64,000 nucleotides of DNA, taken from NCBI GenBank assembly GCA_963969495.1, contig OZ018326.1, positions 4,827,944 to 4,891,943 on the forward strand. The letters are read 5' to 3'. Shown here piece after piece: positions 42,660-56,062 of the stretch. Position numbers and translations under genes: made by a program. Under the pieces are notes generated by a model, which was not told where the DNA came from, searched no databases, and saw only the letters and a program-made list of their open reading frames with translations. Each line of letters begins with the position of its first letter. Position 1 is the first letter of the stretch. This DNA is from Ceratothoa steindachneri (lineage: Eukaryota > Arthropoda > Malacostraca > Isopoda > Cymothoidae).

Positions 42660-44700
42660 ATATAATTTTAACCCTCAAGCAAAAATATTTGCGCTCTTAT
42701 TTAGAGTCTGAAAATGGGTTTTGCTCTTATATTTTATCTGTAGTCATTTCATACATTTCTAAAGAGAATATTTGTGCATTTTATCATTAATAAGGTGGTT
42801 CCTAATCGCTTTTAAAGAGGGTTATAATAAATGGATGTCCTCGCTACGTGATTTATGATTTCAAATATTTCTTTAATAAATGAAATTAAAAACTAGTTAC
42901 TGGCGCATTTCTTTGAGAACACTAGAAGTTAAAAGCTTTTTTAAACCTTTTAATAATAGTAAATTTAATAACTAAATTAATCTCTAAATTATAGATTAGT
43001 GACTAAGTCGAAAATCATCAATTTTGGGCGGAGAATATAATAGATCTTATTTCAATACTTCGGCGCTAAAACAAAGAATATATGAAGGGAAAGCTTAGAG
43101 AAAGTGAGCTTTACTTTTAAAATAATTTAATACGAAATATTTCCGTTTCAAAAAAGAGGAATATTTAGGAAAATTTCGTGATATTAGGCCCAAAATGTTT
43201 ATTCGCAGTAGGTCTATAGTTATTCCTTACTCGTTCAACCAAATTTGTACTGCTGAATGTCGATTTCAGCATTAGGTTGGGCTTGATTGCTATACTTCAT
43301 CTTTTGAATATTTTTTTGTGACATGTTGATCTTGACTGTGGCTGTTCTGAATCATCTATTAATATTTTTTACTTTTCCTTTTCTAATTTCAGGAATATAT
43401 GTATATATTTCTTTTTCTATACTCATTATATTTCACCCTCTGATAAATATTGGTTGATCTGGAAAAGAATTGGGAAAGATTTTTTGGTAATTATTCTATA
43501 AGAGAGAATTACCTTCAATTTAAATAAACGAAAGGAAGGGAAGATTATGCTTTAATAATATTATAATTTTTTTATAATATTTCAAAGGGATCGTGGAGAC
43601 TGACTGAAAAGTGTCAGATCTAGACATCAGAAAGGAGTTTTGTTGTCTTAATCAAAAGTTTGCTATTGACTATGGCATTAATCGACTCTTAAAGTGTATT
43701 GTAGACTGCCAATGATGATATAACTGATTCATCGCGATAGCAAAACTAGGTAAAAAATAAAATCTACCAGCAAACAGGTTGTTGAGTAGAAGACAGAAAG
43801 GTATAAAAATTAGACAAAAAGTGTGATTTCACATATCACAATCTCATTTGGGATAAACCGTTCTCCGATTCGACTTAGAAAACAGTTGACTATTGAAAAA
43901 AGACTCCCAAGGAAAATCACACGATACAACAAATGACAATGAAGTTGTTGGCTAGTTGCAAAGAAGCCAATCATAAGTAAAATTAATACAGCTGCTTAGT
44001 TGGTATTCCCTACTGAGCATGTACTATTGCGTACTGAAAATTGTATTTCAGCGAACACAACAAATTTTAGTTGTTCACATAAGATTAGATATAGTTTTCT
44101 TTCAGAACCATTTCTCTGTACTGCACAGGCCCTAGAGATCAAGCGAGTCTTAGGGGCTCAAAATATCAAAGTGATGAACTCTCTTTTACAGAGCCTTAAT
44201 TTAAACCAGATACAAAACCTAGGGTAGATACTTCTAGAGAGTTTTATGATTAGAAAATACAAACATGCTGAAGATCTCGATATAAAATTGAAAGAGAATG
44301 CAAGAAAATTACCTCTAACATTGCAAGTGACTATTTGCAACACTGTTGTACATTCCTAAGGCCTAAGATGTACTGGTTTTAAGAACAATGTTCTGAATAC
44401 TTATTATTTGGGAGTTGAATTGTGTATGAGATACTTATGTTATTTTATGGCAACGGATGTATTTATACATATCATTTTCTCGTTGTGGGCGCATCTTTTA
44501 CTCAAATACACATTACATACCGCCTAACATTTTATTCGCATATGGAAGATACTTGTTGAGAAGTTTTTGGAGAGTAAACGAACCAATTTTGAAGATGTCA
44601 TGGTCAATATAGAAAGAAAAAGTGAATAAAATCGTTCGAACAATTGTTACAAGGCGGCAAATTTCGGAAGCCGAAGATATAGTTACTTAAGGGATTTTCA
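42660..44700. other. Intergenic, no feature seen
   Basis: AT-rich, no recognised coding sequence. A 75-codon plus frame at 44000-44227 is open but has no family resemblance. Confidence 0.45.
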
Positions 44701-44859
44701 ACAAGATCCGGCATACTTTTTACTTGGTTTTACAAAAGTTCTTTGACAATCTGATCTATTTATCTTGCGAGAGGTTTACGCGTGCGATAGAAAAAATTTG
44801 TAAAACAACTTATGTTGTACTAATCCAGCACGTGCAATTTCCCGACTTCAACATTGTGT

Positions 44860-45790
44860 ACAGATTTGTCAAAATGGAAGTGAAAGGAATCGTGGTCTCT
44901 GCTCTCCTTCGCAGAGAGCACAAAAGTTTGACATCGCCTAGTGGCTCAACGTCAGCCTAAATGACGGTCCACAAAATCGCAGAAAGGCTGAAGAACGGGG
45001 AAAACTTTAAAGATCAACAGCGTTTAGGCTGAAAACAATTTGCCTAAGGTTTAGGTGATCGAAGTGCCTTTGATTTGCTCGGAGACTGAAAATATGTGTG
45101 TTCCTGACTAAAAAAACTTTTCCAGTAGCCACGATGTCCAAGACCGTCAAGGACGAGGTGGCAAAAAGTTGATGTGTGGGGAACGGCCTCCACTCACCGA
45201 CCGTATGCGAGAAAACCGTCGAGATTGATTTCCTCGCCTTCTCAACGACTTAAAGTTTCATGACAATCGAATTAACATTTTTTCTGATGAAAAAAATTCA
45301 GGTTGATCTGATCATCAACAACCAGAACAACCACGTGTTACGTTTCGGCCAGAATATTTCCGAGGTCCACTTAGAGTGGACGACTAATCACCTAGCCTTG
45401 GTAAATATGTTCGGCGTTGTTGCTTCGAATGGAAAGAGGAGGACGCTCATGTGGTTTGTGAGTAGTTCCAGGCACACTGCGACATAATATAGGTACATCT
45501 TAGCTACGAACGTCCTGTCCTGGGTAAGAAAGTTCACAAAGAAGGCGGACTTAGTCTTTCAGCAAAATAGAAGAAAAGTGCCTTGGCTCACAGGGCAGAC
45601 ACCGTGCAATAGTGTTTGGTGTCGAAGAGCATGAAATACTTTTGCCACCGAGGTTTCTCTACCTAACTTCCGTCGACACTAGCGTATGAGCGCTTACCGA
45701 GTGCAAGGCATGCAACATGCGCCATAGCAACTTTGACAAGCTGAAGTCCTCCGTTAACCACGGATAACCCTGCAGGAGCAAGGACCTTGC
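44860..45790 (+). pseudogene. IS630/Tc1-mariner-type transposase, heavily broken
   Basis: Plus strand from 44870: KMEVKGIVVSALLRREHKSL, MTVHKIAERLKNGENFKDQQ (helix-turn-helix), TMSKTVKDEVAKS, TVCEKTVEIDFLAFSTT and the first catalytic block INIFSDEKN at about 45275. Frame 45260-45487 continues VDLIINNQNNHVLRFGQNIS, FGVVASNGKRRTLMWF. Then LSWVRKFTKKADLVFQQN, where the second Asp of FQQDGAPAH has become Asn, and SVDTSV at about 45675 with ECKACNMRHSNFDKLKSSV (third Asp kept, in VDTSV). The order and spacing fit a roughly 340-residue transposase of the type with DEKNF. At least five frame changes. Confidence 0.65.
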
Positions 45791-46264
45791 CTGCAAAGTA
45801 TGCTCGGCCTTTAGGTTTTGCCTGGAGCGTGTACTCGCAGCTAAGGGTGGCCAGATGGATTAATATTACACATTGTAGGGAAATCGATATCCTACCCTCA
45901 AAACTGAGGCTTTGTACGGTAACCGCAACATTCTGACATTTTGGCGGCGTAACCCTATTACCTAACCACCCCCTCGCTCCCCTCGCCTCGAGAATCACCA
46001 GAAAGGTCTCCCACAACCGATAATGCACGTATCATCGAGTTTCGGGTCCGGCGAGCCTAAGAGTTGGCGTTTAATTTCACTTCATAGACGAAATTAGAGG
46101 AGCGTCGACCAAATGCCAGAAGGTGCCTTTAGGGTTAAGTGAAAGTCGCTCAGAGAAGCACCGCGAGAGGAGGAAGCTAATTCTAAAGACCTCATCCCCC
46201 CTCCCTTATTCCCCTAACCCCAGTGGGGTGGTGAAGTATATATGCCAATAATTGCAGAAGAACG

Positions 46265-46620
46265 AGGAGATGGGGTTAGTCATTGAGACGAAGAAGACCG
46301 GCTAGAAGCTCCGCAACCAACGAAAAGGACATAAAAGAAGTTCATCCTGAGCTAGTTCCTGGTGATCACACGGAAAATTAGCATCTTGTCTCAGGAAGAT
46401 TGAGTTTGCGATCGAGACAACGAAGTCCGGCTCAGTGCCCGGGAACCCTACGAAAGGAATACAGAAGAAGCTCATGTTGAGCCAGTTCCTGGTGTTCACA
46501 CCAAAATTTAAGTTAGCTTGTATTGAGAAACTAGTTCAACCCCTCTTCCGGTTTACAACAAAATCCGGAGATAGTCCTCGCCATTGAAGAATACCCCAAA
46601 GTGAATTTCCTCAAACATTT
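46265..46620. repeat. Minisatellite, unit about 130 bp
   Basis: Two clear units (46267-46396, 46397-46530) and a worn third. They share CGAAG-CCGGCT, CCAACGAAA/CCTACGAAA, AAGAAG-TCAT, TGAGC-AGTTCCTGGTG and TCACAC. Read on the plus strand the units give related peptides (IETKKTG and IETTKSG starts), so it may be the remains of a protein repeat. Confidence 0.65.
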
Positions 46621-46629
46621 CCCATTCTT

Positions 46630-48240
46630 CAAAGGATTTACTCGTTTGTTCATCGCTCGTCAGTGCCAATTATTCCCAGATTAACCCAAATGGTGGAAGA
46701 AGCATACTTTCCCTGTCCCTTTGGTGAAATCATCTTCCCAAGACAACGTACGTAACGCCATCCGTCTCCGGTACCGAATTCATCTGTGGTTCTTTAAATC
46801 TATTTCCACGCCAGACAAACATCTGGAAGGTCTGTGAATACGTCCAGCATCTGCCTGCAAATAACATTCTTGAGTCTACTTAAAAATTTAGGCCAAGGTC
46901 AGTCTCCAACTAGATTCCTTTGTTGTTATTTTTAAAGGTAAATAAATTCCATTATCATTTTTGAAGGTCAATTAGCGTTCAATATTAAAGTGAGCTTTGA
47001 GTCAACCATTACTTTACATTGATTTGTGTAATTTATTAAGTCTCACTTAACTCGCTTAATTCATAATTGTGTAGATTTTTTGTTAGATTACATTTTTTTT
47101 CATGTTTTAATTAAAGGTCAAGTTTCTTAGAAGTATGTAATTCAATCCTCGAAACGCTGAGGATGGCACTAGAAACCCTCAAAGATTAAAATAACGTAAT
47201 AATAATAATAATATAGCACTCTTAGAGACAACTTAATCAAGGAGTTTTTAAGTACGTAACAAACCTATACGTAGGTACACCACCACTCAGTCCTTGCAAT
47301 ACCACCACACACATTCAATAAATATTTATATGTTATAGCAATAGAAACTTGTCTATCTGCAGCCAAACGATTATTGTGTCCTTTGTTGCGAGCATCGTAG
47401 CGAGTGTAAGAGAACTTTTGCAATAACCAGTATATGTATAATATGACTAATAATGTTCAAAACTTCTAAATATTATTTTGAAAAATACTTAGCACAATTA
47501 AATCATATTGATAAGGTTTACTTATTAACAAGGATTTATTGTGATAAAACACATAAGAGTTACCTATTTCTATTTTGTGCTGAAAATGTATTTGTATTCA
47601 TTTTATCATTTTTAACTTTTTTTACAGATTTAACATCTATGTATTTTAAAGTAGTTAATTATTCTTTCAATTAATTAGTTTAACATAAATATAGCTTCAA
47701 GATGAATAAGTTTAACTATTCGAACGGCTTTTTGAAAATTCTTGGTTTCTTAGAGAAGGAATTGATTTTTCTTCCCTGGCTTGGGCCTTTTCTATTCTTT
47801 TTATATCTTTACTAAAATATGGTAAAAAAAATTGTAAACAGTACTGATCTTGTCTCTTTTCAATGTGTTATACGTGCATAAAATTGTCTCCTTTTGGAAC
47901 TCAAATGCCTTTTAATGTAACATATTAGGATGGGTTAATATAGTGTGAAAATAAATTTTTGCCATACTGTGGAATAAATATGTTTTGGTTATGAGGAATT
48001 CAAATCTGCTATTATTTTGAGATTGATTGGCAATTACCTTGGAAAAATCTAAGTTTTAAAAAATAAAACTCCTAATTTGCTCTTGCAAAAAAACAGTCAG
48101 TAAATTTAGTTTCTGTAAATGGCAGGTAGAAATAAATGACATCAGTAAAAACTAATAAACCAGTTTCATCAAGTCTTGGTTTGACTCGTACTTGGACATC
48201 AGCTGCCGACTTGCTTCTTAGCCTTTGATATAGCCGTCAC
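46630..48240. other. Intergenic with short (TAA)n
   Basis: No gene recognised. A (TAA)n run sits at about 47194-47212. The frame at 47453-47674 is Phe- and Leu-rich and probably due to AT bias. Confidence 0.45.
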
Positions 48241-48245
48241 GATTC

Positions 48246-49560
48246 TCATGTGTATACTCTTTGCCTGCTGCCTCTGTGAGTTGTTTCACACAGCTCACTT
48301 TTTGACTGAGCATAAGAGAGAAACTGTAGAACATGCATAGTCTTGTTAAGAATCTTCTTTACATCTGCCGTAATCAGTTTCCATCTCAAAAGAGGTTTGC
48401 ATACCCCGTCAGACCATTCTCTCAGATCCAACAAGTAAGAACACCATGGTAAATGGTAGTTGTCTTACTGGGACGAACAGAAATACCTCCTAGTATGTAA
48501 TCATCTACACTCCTCAGTTCAACATTCCTTTGGGCAACAGCTCTCATCTCCTCACTCCCATCTGAGTACAAGAGTGTCTGGATTATGATTTTAATGAATG
48601 AATGCCATGATGGATGCTTGTTAGTTGCCAAAACAGCATCAATTACTGCCTCCTTTTGAAGCTTAAATAGCCTTACACTCAATAGTGTATTTATATGTTA
48701 AACCAAGAGGTGTAGTATACATAATACATGTATTCCACACTTAGTCTTATATTATTGAGTGTTCTCCCTTTACACCTATGTTTTAAAACCCATATCTGAC
48801 AAAGACTGTTAGTTGTCTTCAGCCACCTAAGTTGGCTCACTGAACTAATTTGAAGAAGAGCCAGATCAGTGGGAAGATCTCCTGTCCTTTTGGTTTGTAT
48901 GATCTTATACCCGTACACTTGATGGGTAGAGAGATCCTTGGAACTCAGTGAAATAGAAGGCTTTCTAATAGAGAGTTTATTAAAGAAAGAATATATTTCA
49001 AGTTCGGTTGCAGTATCTAGCATATGGCTAATTTTATCTGTCCACTTGATGTTTGACAAGGTCTTTCCATCTACTACTGTGCTCAAGTGTCGCAGGAGTA
49101 ACTTGGAAGAGTAAATGGCACAAACGAACAAGATCAGTTTAAAGCCAAGCTTAACATCTACCCAATGCATAGAACCAATATCCAAGCCTGTGTTAACATT
49201 TGTAGAATCACTCCTAATGGCTTGGATGTTTTAACAATGCCTTTCTTCTGCATAAAATCGTCAAGATTATTAGCAAAATCTTGAGCATGTTTTGTACTCT
49301 ATAGCGTTTTTATGGGTAAAGGGGTAGAGATACAATTAAGCATGACTTGAGTTGTGTCTTGGCGCCTTCATAGAAGATGCAGTTAATTTCAGCCTTCTAA
49401 CAAAGTTCATCAAAGTTATGATCCAGCCATCTCCTAACTTTTTTAGGGGCCCTCTGAACTTTATTCTGATCAATTATGTTTCTTATTCTCTTCAGTGATC
49501 AAGATAGCAACCAAAAGGTAGCAATGTTGATGGAAGGTCTAGCACGCAAGCCCAACATCA
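48246..49560 (-). pseudogene. Multicopy invertebrate protein of unknown function (family U2), broken
   Basis: The minus strand at 49185-48691 reads MDIGSMHWVDVKLGFKLILF, TLSNIKWTDKISHMLDTATE, VYGYKIIQTKRTGDLPTDLA, LLQISSVSQLRWLKTTNSLC and LKHRCKGRTLNNIRLSVEYM then YTSWFNI. The next frames give HPSWHSFIKIIIQTLLYSDG with GISVRPSK (48682-48422) and MLDLREWSDGVCKPLLRWKL (48434-48246). I recognise this order as that of a large protein present in many copies in arthropod, mollusc and cnidarian genomes, with no function known to me. Upstream, 49560-49190 still holds KKLGDGWI and FYEGAKTQLKSCLIVSLPLY in shifted frames. The N-terminal half is not found further upstream. Confidence 0.65.
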
Positions 49561-49569
49561 TATCTGATG

Positions 49570-52500
49570 CTATAGATGGCAACATAAGGTATTTATAATC
49601 TGTTGTAGTGTGGTTTTTATTTTGTAGTTAAAGAAGTGCTTGTTATTATAATGTCATTTCTTAACTTCTCTCCTTTCCCTCTTTAGTATGTGCTATTTGT
49701 CATTCATTTTCATCAGCAGAGAAAATTATTTAACTTGATTGCAATGGAACATTGGCTTTCTTACTTGTCTGTGTATATTCAACGATTCTTCCTCTTTTAC
49801 GTTTTTGGCGCCTTCTGATTTTCGACTTGCCTGTTTTGCTCATATTGATCTTGCAAGAAGTTTTGAAGTGGTCCAATTGAACCAAACTTTCGTCTCTGAT
49901 CCTTTATGAAAATAAAAACCCTTCATAGGGATATAATTTCCCTAGGGCATGTACAATTAATGTGAGTTTCGTTTATGCAACCATTGCGCCAAAATTGACA
50001 ACAAAGGACAATTTTACACTTGCACCTGAGGCTGTCATAAAGATTGTCAAGTTAAGCCAAGAAAGCCTCTTTTACATATAGGTGCCCTCTCCAAAGAGAT
50101 ATGTGTTTGGCCTGTTCCCAATTCTCTTGGAACTGGCTTAAGCTTGTTATTCGGGAATTCACTTGGAGGCTATAAAAGAACTTTTCGCTTATTTACACTT
50201 TCCAAGCATTGAGTTTAAATGTCTTTCGCAAGACTGGCAGCACAGTAATTTCTCAAATTCTTACTACTTTTTTCTCTGAGCAATAGACGATATTTAAGAA
50301 AATCACGCAGAGTAGGTAATTTAGAGAGCAACAACTCTATACCGTTTTTAAGTGAGATGCTCATATATTTGGAAGTCCATATTTTTAACCTAATTTTACA
50401 TTCCATTGTAGGTCAATTCCTACTGGTAAGGATGCTAAAAGTAGCGGCCAAGTAATCATCAGCACAGAGACGAATATGTTTCAACCTGTGAAATAAGAAA
50501 AAATGCAATGTATGTTATATAGTTATTTTTTATCTTAATTGTCATTTAATTTCCTCAAATAGTCATTAATTCACAAACTTCAAGTAACTTATTACCAAGC
50601 AGACCTAAATTATATTAAAATAACAAAAATATCTCAAGAATTCATTAGTTATGCTGCAGCTTTTAAGCACCCATAATTTATTGAATTTGAAAATTAAAGA
50701 ATTGACACACCCTAGCAAACCATTATTTTTTAAAGCTTTCTCTTCCAACTCAATGCATTTTCTGCGAATATTTAAGATAGTTTAAAAGATAAATCCCGGT
50801 GTTTGTTTCTTTTCCATGATAGCCATATTTCTGTCCAATATATTGTAATCGTGATTGCGATTATTAAGCAAATGTGTATTACCTGCAATTGTCAAGATTT
50901 AATAGCAAATTCGACTAGCTAGACGTCTGATAAATATATTTTTAAAAATCTTTGTTATCAACTTCACTAATTATATATATTCTTACACAATTTACAATTA
51001 TCAACAATTATTGAAAGTTTTGACACCAACCCTGTCTATATCCTTAACCGTAAATGATAAACAGCAAGATTTCCAGGATCGAACCATAAAGAATTAGGCT
51101 AGTACAGATATCTGTCCAGTCATTGATTACAACTCTCGCTCTCTTTCATCGATCAGCCTGCAAGTCATTGATCCGATTTACACCATTTGTGACATCTTAT
51201 CAAACGCAATTTGAAAGACTAAATACAAACATCAACTGATTTGTGTTTTGGTATATTAAATTTATATAATGGAAAAATTCTAGGAAATTAGTTAAACACT
51301 ATCTATATTTCTTGAAGCCATGTTGAAGATTACGAAATAATCCGTTCAATTTAATATGTTTACAGTTTAAGGCCATGCTAATATCGTTTTGGGCCTGGTA
51401 AATTTAAGTTCCCCTTTAACTTTTCTCCTTAACTGAAGTTCTTTTCTTTATTGCTTGAGCACGTTTATATTGGATTACTTCCCTAACCCTGTCTCTGCTG
51501 TTAATGATTTCCTCAATTATTTTGTTAACCACTTAGAGCACTCAATTCTAATAGACTTTCAAGGCATTAACTCTGTGAGAAAAAGAGAAAGAACGAGAGG
51601 GAGATCGAGAGAAAGCGAGAGAGAGTGATGGGGGTAAGAAGGTAAAGAGATACCATTACTATTTATATGCGTTAAGATTCCTCTTAGGCAGCCATAATAA
51701 TTCTAAAAGGGATAATAAGGAACTTTCTAAGATATATATTATTTATACAAAATATAAAACTATAAATGACGTTAATCCAAATGATTGAGTCGTTTCATTT
51801 CTTAGTTTCCTATTTGCAATTTTATAATTCAAAAATTTCCTTTTCTAATATTAGATATAATAACTCTCATAAATCTAAGGATAGAGGATGTATTTAAGGA
51901 TGATGTATGAACAAGGAGTTCGATAAGACAATCCAATCTTCACGTATGAGAAATAATAAAGGAACAATTCAAGACCGTGATTAATTAGCTAATACGAATG
52001 ATATTCATCTGGATATTATACGCATCCTAGAGAATTGTAGTAATAATATCGCAAGAACGATTTAGATACCTAAAGAAATAAAAAAGTGAGCAATTTAGAG
52101 TTTTATGTAATCTTTTAATTGTTTAATGGTTAACTCAAAATAACATTGAATGAAGGGGGATCCGACTGATGGGTGCTCTGTAAAGAACACCGATCTCTAA
52201 TCGGAAATACCTCTCTCTTGCATTATAATATATATTGCTTAACGTAAAAGATCGAAAAGCTTTGTCATATTCATCATAATTATCGTCATCATCTTAATCA
52301 ATTCATTATATCTACTAGTAAATAAATATTTTTTATTTCATTATTTGAAGTAACCTAAATGATCTTAAAATAGAAACGAAAGATGGAATAAAATAATTTT
52401 GGTTTAGTAAATATATAATTACAAACTCATTTCATTTTCAGTTTGGTTTTCAGTTCCTCGTGAAAACCAAACTATCTCAGCATAAGCAAACCGATAGACG

Positions 52501-54915
52501 CCAAGAAGGATCCTGATTCCTTTTGGTACCCTAAGAGTGGCACTAAACGCGGTGACAAATCACGCTTGGTAATTATTTTACTCCCAAAGAGCTTACACAG
52601 CCTACCACCTAGAGAATAATAATTATAACAGATCGGACACACATATATCACATAAGTCCAATTTAGACAAATAATAAACTTTACCTTCTATATGTAATTT
52701 GTTTAATAAGATCGTTTAATTTGGTATAATTAATATGATATTTTCTAACTACATTCGACACAAGTTTAAATTTAACTTCAGAACATTTGATTTTGCAGGT
52801 GAAGCAACTTTTCCCACATTCCCCTCTTCCACTAACAATTAGTTTTGATAAATATAATCACTCCGAACATTTTATCTCCCCAAAATCACTCCTTCGTCTA
52901 ATTGGCATAGAAGTTCTGCATTGGAGGGGAGGATAAATGTTACCCTGTAGATGTATGATTTATTTGCTGTGACGGGTAGGCCCCTTTCACACATAGTGTT
53001 TGGACAATAAGTAAAAACCATAAATAGAATCAGCTTAGAACGGAAGAAATTCGGTTCCGACAAAACTTAATTATTAAGGACCATAAATAATGAAGGAAAA
53101 CTCAATGAAACACGGAATAAAATATGTTAGCAATAAACGTGTGGCATTCAATAAAATATTTGGCTTACAAAACGAATACGAGTAACGGATATCGTAAAAA
53201 TGGAAAAGTTAAAGTGGAAATGGGCAGATCACGTTCCACTATAACATATAATCTTTAATTTGCTCATGTCTTTCACATTTTTCTTAGCATTACCATTATA
53301 TTTTCTAATAAGTAAGTACGTGATTTTATAATATTATAAGCCTCACATTTTTCAACAAATTCTATTTTAATACATTGTGTTTATATTCAAATTTCTCATA
53401 GTTTTTTTTCCACCTTGATTTATTTATAACCTGTTTTAGATTTGTTATTGCTACGGTTTAACATAGTGGAAACAGAATGTCAATTTCTAGCGAAGTTGAA
53501 GCCAAATCGGGTGTGGTTAGTTGCCGGTTGGAGCTCCAATTCCTTTCGAATTCACGAAGGTTACCATACGTTGTAGCTACCCGTAGATCGGAAATCACGT
53601 TACAAGTAAGTTCCCTAAAGAGAAATAAAAGGCTTCTTAAATGGGTGCAGATCAGTGATAAAACCAAACCAATTTTTTTCTCTAATTTTTTCCTATAAAT
53701 TTAATGCTTCAGGGTCGCTCTATCTAAACTTGGTTAATTAAGTATTGTATTTTTAATATTGTATTTTAAAATATAAGCAACATGTTTTCAAAATCCTTAT
53801 TTCCAAGAGGAAATATTTGGCCCGCAATTTTTTTATATCCTTATCTCCATTAATGCAATTTTTCTACTTCAACTTGCCAATAAACAATTGAAAAAACTTG
53901 TTCAAATTAGATAGGTGAAAAATTTCATTTATTCATTAGTAAAAGTAGATTTAACAACTTAATGGAAGAGTAACTTGGGTTTAATTTTATTCCTTGATTT
54001 ATTTTATTAATATCTTTAGAGTAAAGGTTAGAAGACAAAGATATAAATACAAATCCATTGAAGAAAACGAAATTATTCATTTATCTTGTCGAATTTGACA
54101 AAGGAAATGATTGATTCGACTGATTTCTCTATTTGTTACCTCTTCGATGGTCTGTTCTATTCTGTTAAACTCGGGAATCAATTTGAATCCAGAAGCCATT
54201 AATGAAAACACTGAAATAAGGAATTAGAGCCCATGTGAGCAAGAAAATAAAGGCTCAATAAATGGAGTGGAAAACTATCCAGGGATTGAATAATTGCGAT
54301 GTTCTACATAGAGTAATGACGTAAAAAATGCTCAGTATGGAAATTTATGAAGATAGGCATGATTATTTTTATGGCTCTGGTTTTATAATTGCATAGTGAT
54401 TGAAAAACAAATCTTTGCCTTTGGTGTCAAATATTGCCTCTGCCTCTTGATGAGCGCGCAACATGTTTTAAGCTTTCTGGATCGACAACCAATTTGTGCT
54501 GGGGTTTGAGGAAACCCTAAACCTATTTAAATTCCTACCATTCTTTTCTCTATTCTTTATTTGAATTTATATGGATAGGCTTTAGAACGACTTATCCTGC
54601 CATAGCATTTGTTGAAAATGAGAATTTATTTTTTATGTTTTATAAATTTTCCCATTTTAAAAAACGTGGTCTTAAATATCAGCAGTTTTCTATTTCTTAA
54701 AAATAACTCCCTTGTTAAAATTCGAAGGATGTGGTGATGAAAAGTCTCTTTTTCAAATAGCGCCCAAGAAAATCGGATGATTATTTCGGTTTAGATCTAT
54801 CTATATGAGGAATTCGCCGTCGTTACTGCATTATTACTAGAAGCAATAGATTTATAAATCAAGAAATTCACATATAAACACAAAGTTTGAAAATATTAGA
54901 GTTTTCATACTGCAT
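49570..54915. other. Long gene-poor stretch
   Basis: Over 5 kb with no recognised gene, element or RNA. Short frames (50215-50406 and 52872-53063 minus, 53477-53698 plus) have no family likeness. A GA-rich patch lies at 51575-51632. The upstream half of the U2 gene would lie at 49.6-51 kb but cannot be read. Confidence 0.5.
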
Positions 54916-54924
54916 TTATGGTTT

Positions 54925-55375
54925 TATGTTCAATTTTGCATAAAGGTAAAATTGTCACCCTGTTGGCCTAAATATTTACAGATAGCTGCACACATGTAGG
55001 AATATGAAGTGTGCCTAAGAGTATTCTCGAAGATCTGGGGTTGAATGGCGTCACCTTGACTTGAGGCACACCCGAATACCATCAAAGTTGAGAGAAACTT
55101 AGTCTTCATGATAAAGAGAACGTCGCATGGATTTGGGTCAGACAACTGTTGGTCTGAGTGATGTAAAACTATTCCTCGGAGAATTTTGTTTCATGCAAAA
55201 AGAACTTCATCGTTTCCAGCTCAACAGGATGTATCAGCTTGTTGCGGAGCTTCTAAAACCTCGTCAAGCTGTTCTTCTTAGCCTTGACTGTCAGAATTTG
55301 TCCATTGTGCCTCGTGTAGAAGGCGCAACCTTTATCACTTTTTATTGTAGTTATTGGATGAATTCTGGCCAGTAG
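54925..55375 (-). pseudogene. IS630/mariner-like transposase fragment
   Basis: The minus frame at 55145-54930 reads FLSTLMVFGCASSQGDAIQP then QIFENTLRHTSYSYM, YLGQQGDNFTFMQN. The family has MVFGvvsS.G..MPP.FF..GLR.n...Y followed by yvFQQDGAP; here the Asp is Asn and the frame stops two residues later. Upstream (55375-55150), in shifting frames, FFLHETKFSEE resembles the first catalytic block FSDEK.F. Only the middle of the catalytic domain is present. Confidence 0.5.
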
Positions 55376-55399
55376 ACGGAGTCATAACGCCTATTATAA

Positions 55400-56040
55400 C
55401 CCTTTCTGCTGGCCATAGCTTCGTCTTCTCTGTTTGAACTTTCAATGTTACATCTTACAGCCTCACAATCTTCAAAGATTAATGGGCAGCTGAAATAACG
55501 TCAGCATTTGGATACAGGGCGCGAATTATCATCATAGAGGTAAATTGTTTCCAATATTTATATTCCTTCAGTCCTCCACTTCTTCTATCTTTTTATCAAC
55601 TAAAACTTTTTTTTTTCTACATGCTTTCCAACGACATTGACTGTTCACCGATATTTCAAACTAATAAATCTAATAAAATGTACAGGCATAATAAACATAC
55701 TTAACTGCCTCTTCAATTATTTACTAGCAACCTCCCATATTATTTTCCCTTTCATATCTTATCCCCTCCCCTAATTGTTTTTCTGTTATTTTTGAACCTC
55801 TGGGGAGCTTTTTGATATTTGAAGCTACCTGGAATTACTGATCTTATTTTGTATTTATCTCTCTTTTAGGTCCCTTTGGCCACCTCCTGTTTTTTCTATA
55901 TGCCATTAATTCATTGTATGATGTGTTCACTTACTTATTTTGAGCGTGCTCTTTCCTATTACCATTGTTTATATATTACAGATTTCTGTTGTTTTCATTA
56001 TTCCTTGATGACTTTGTTGCATTTAATGCTCACTTAAGAG
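55400..56040. other. Intergenic, no feature seen
   Basis: Pyrimidine-rich plus strand. It may be the 3' tail of the minus-strand non-LTR element that ends at 56063. No motif confirms this. Confidence 0.4.
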
Positions 56041-56062
56041 ACACTCTGTAAATATGCGTCTT

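Noticed and set aside
49570..54915. Exons of a host gene in the gene-poor stretch
   Set aside because: Frames are short and AT-driven, with no recognisable domain and no convincing splice-flanked series.
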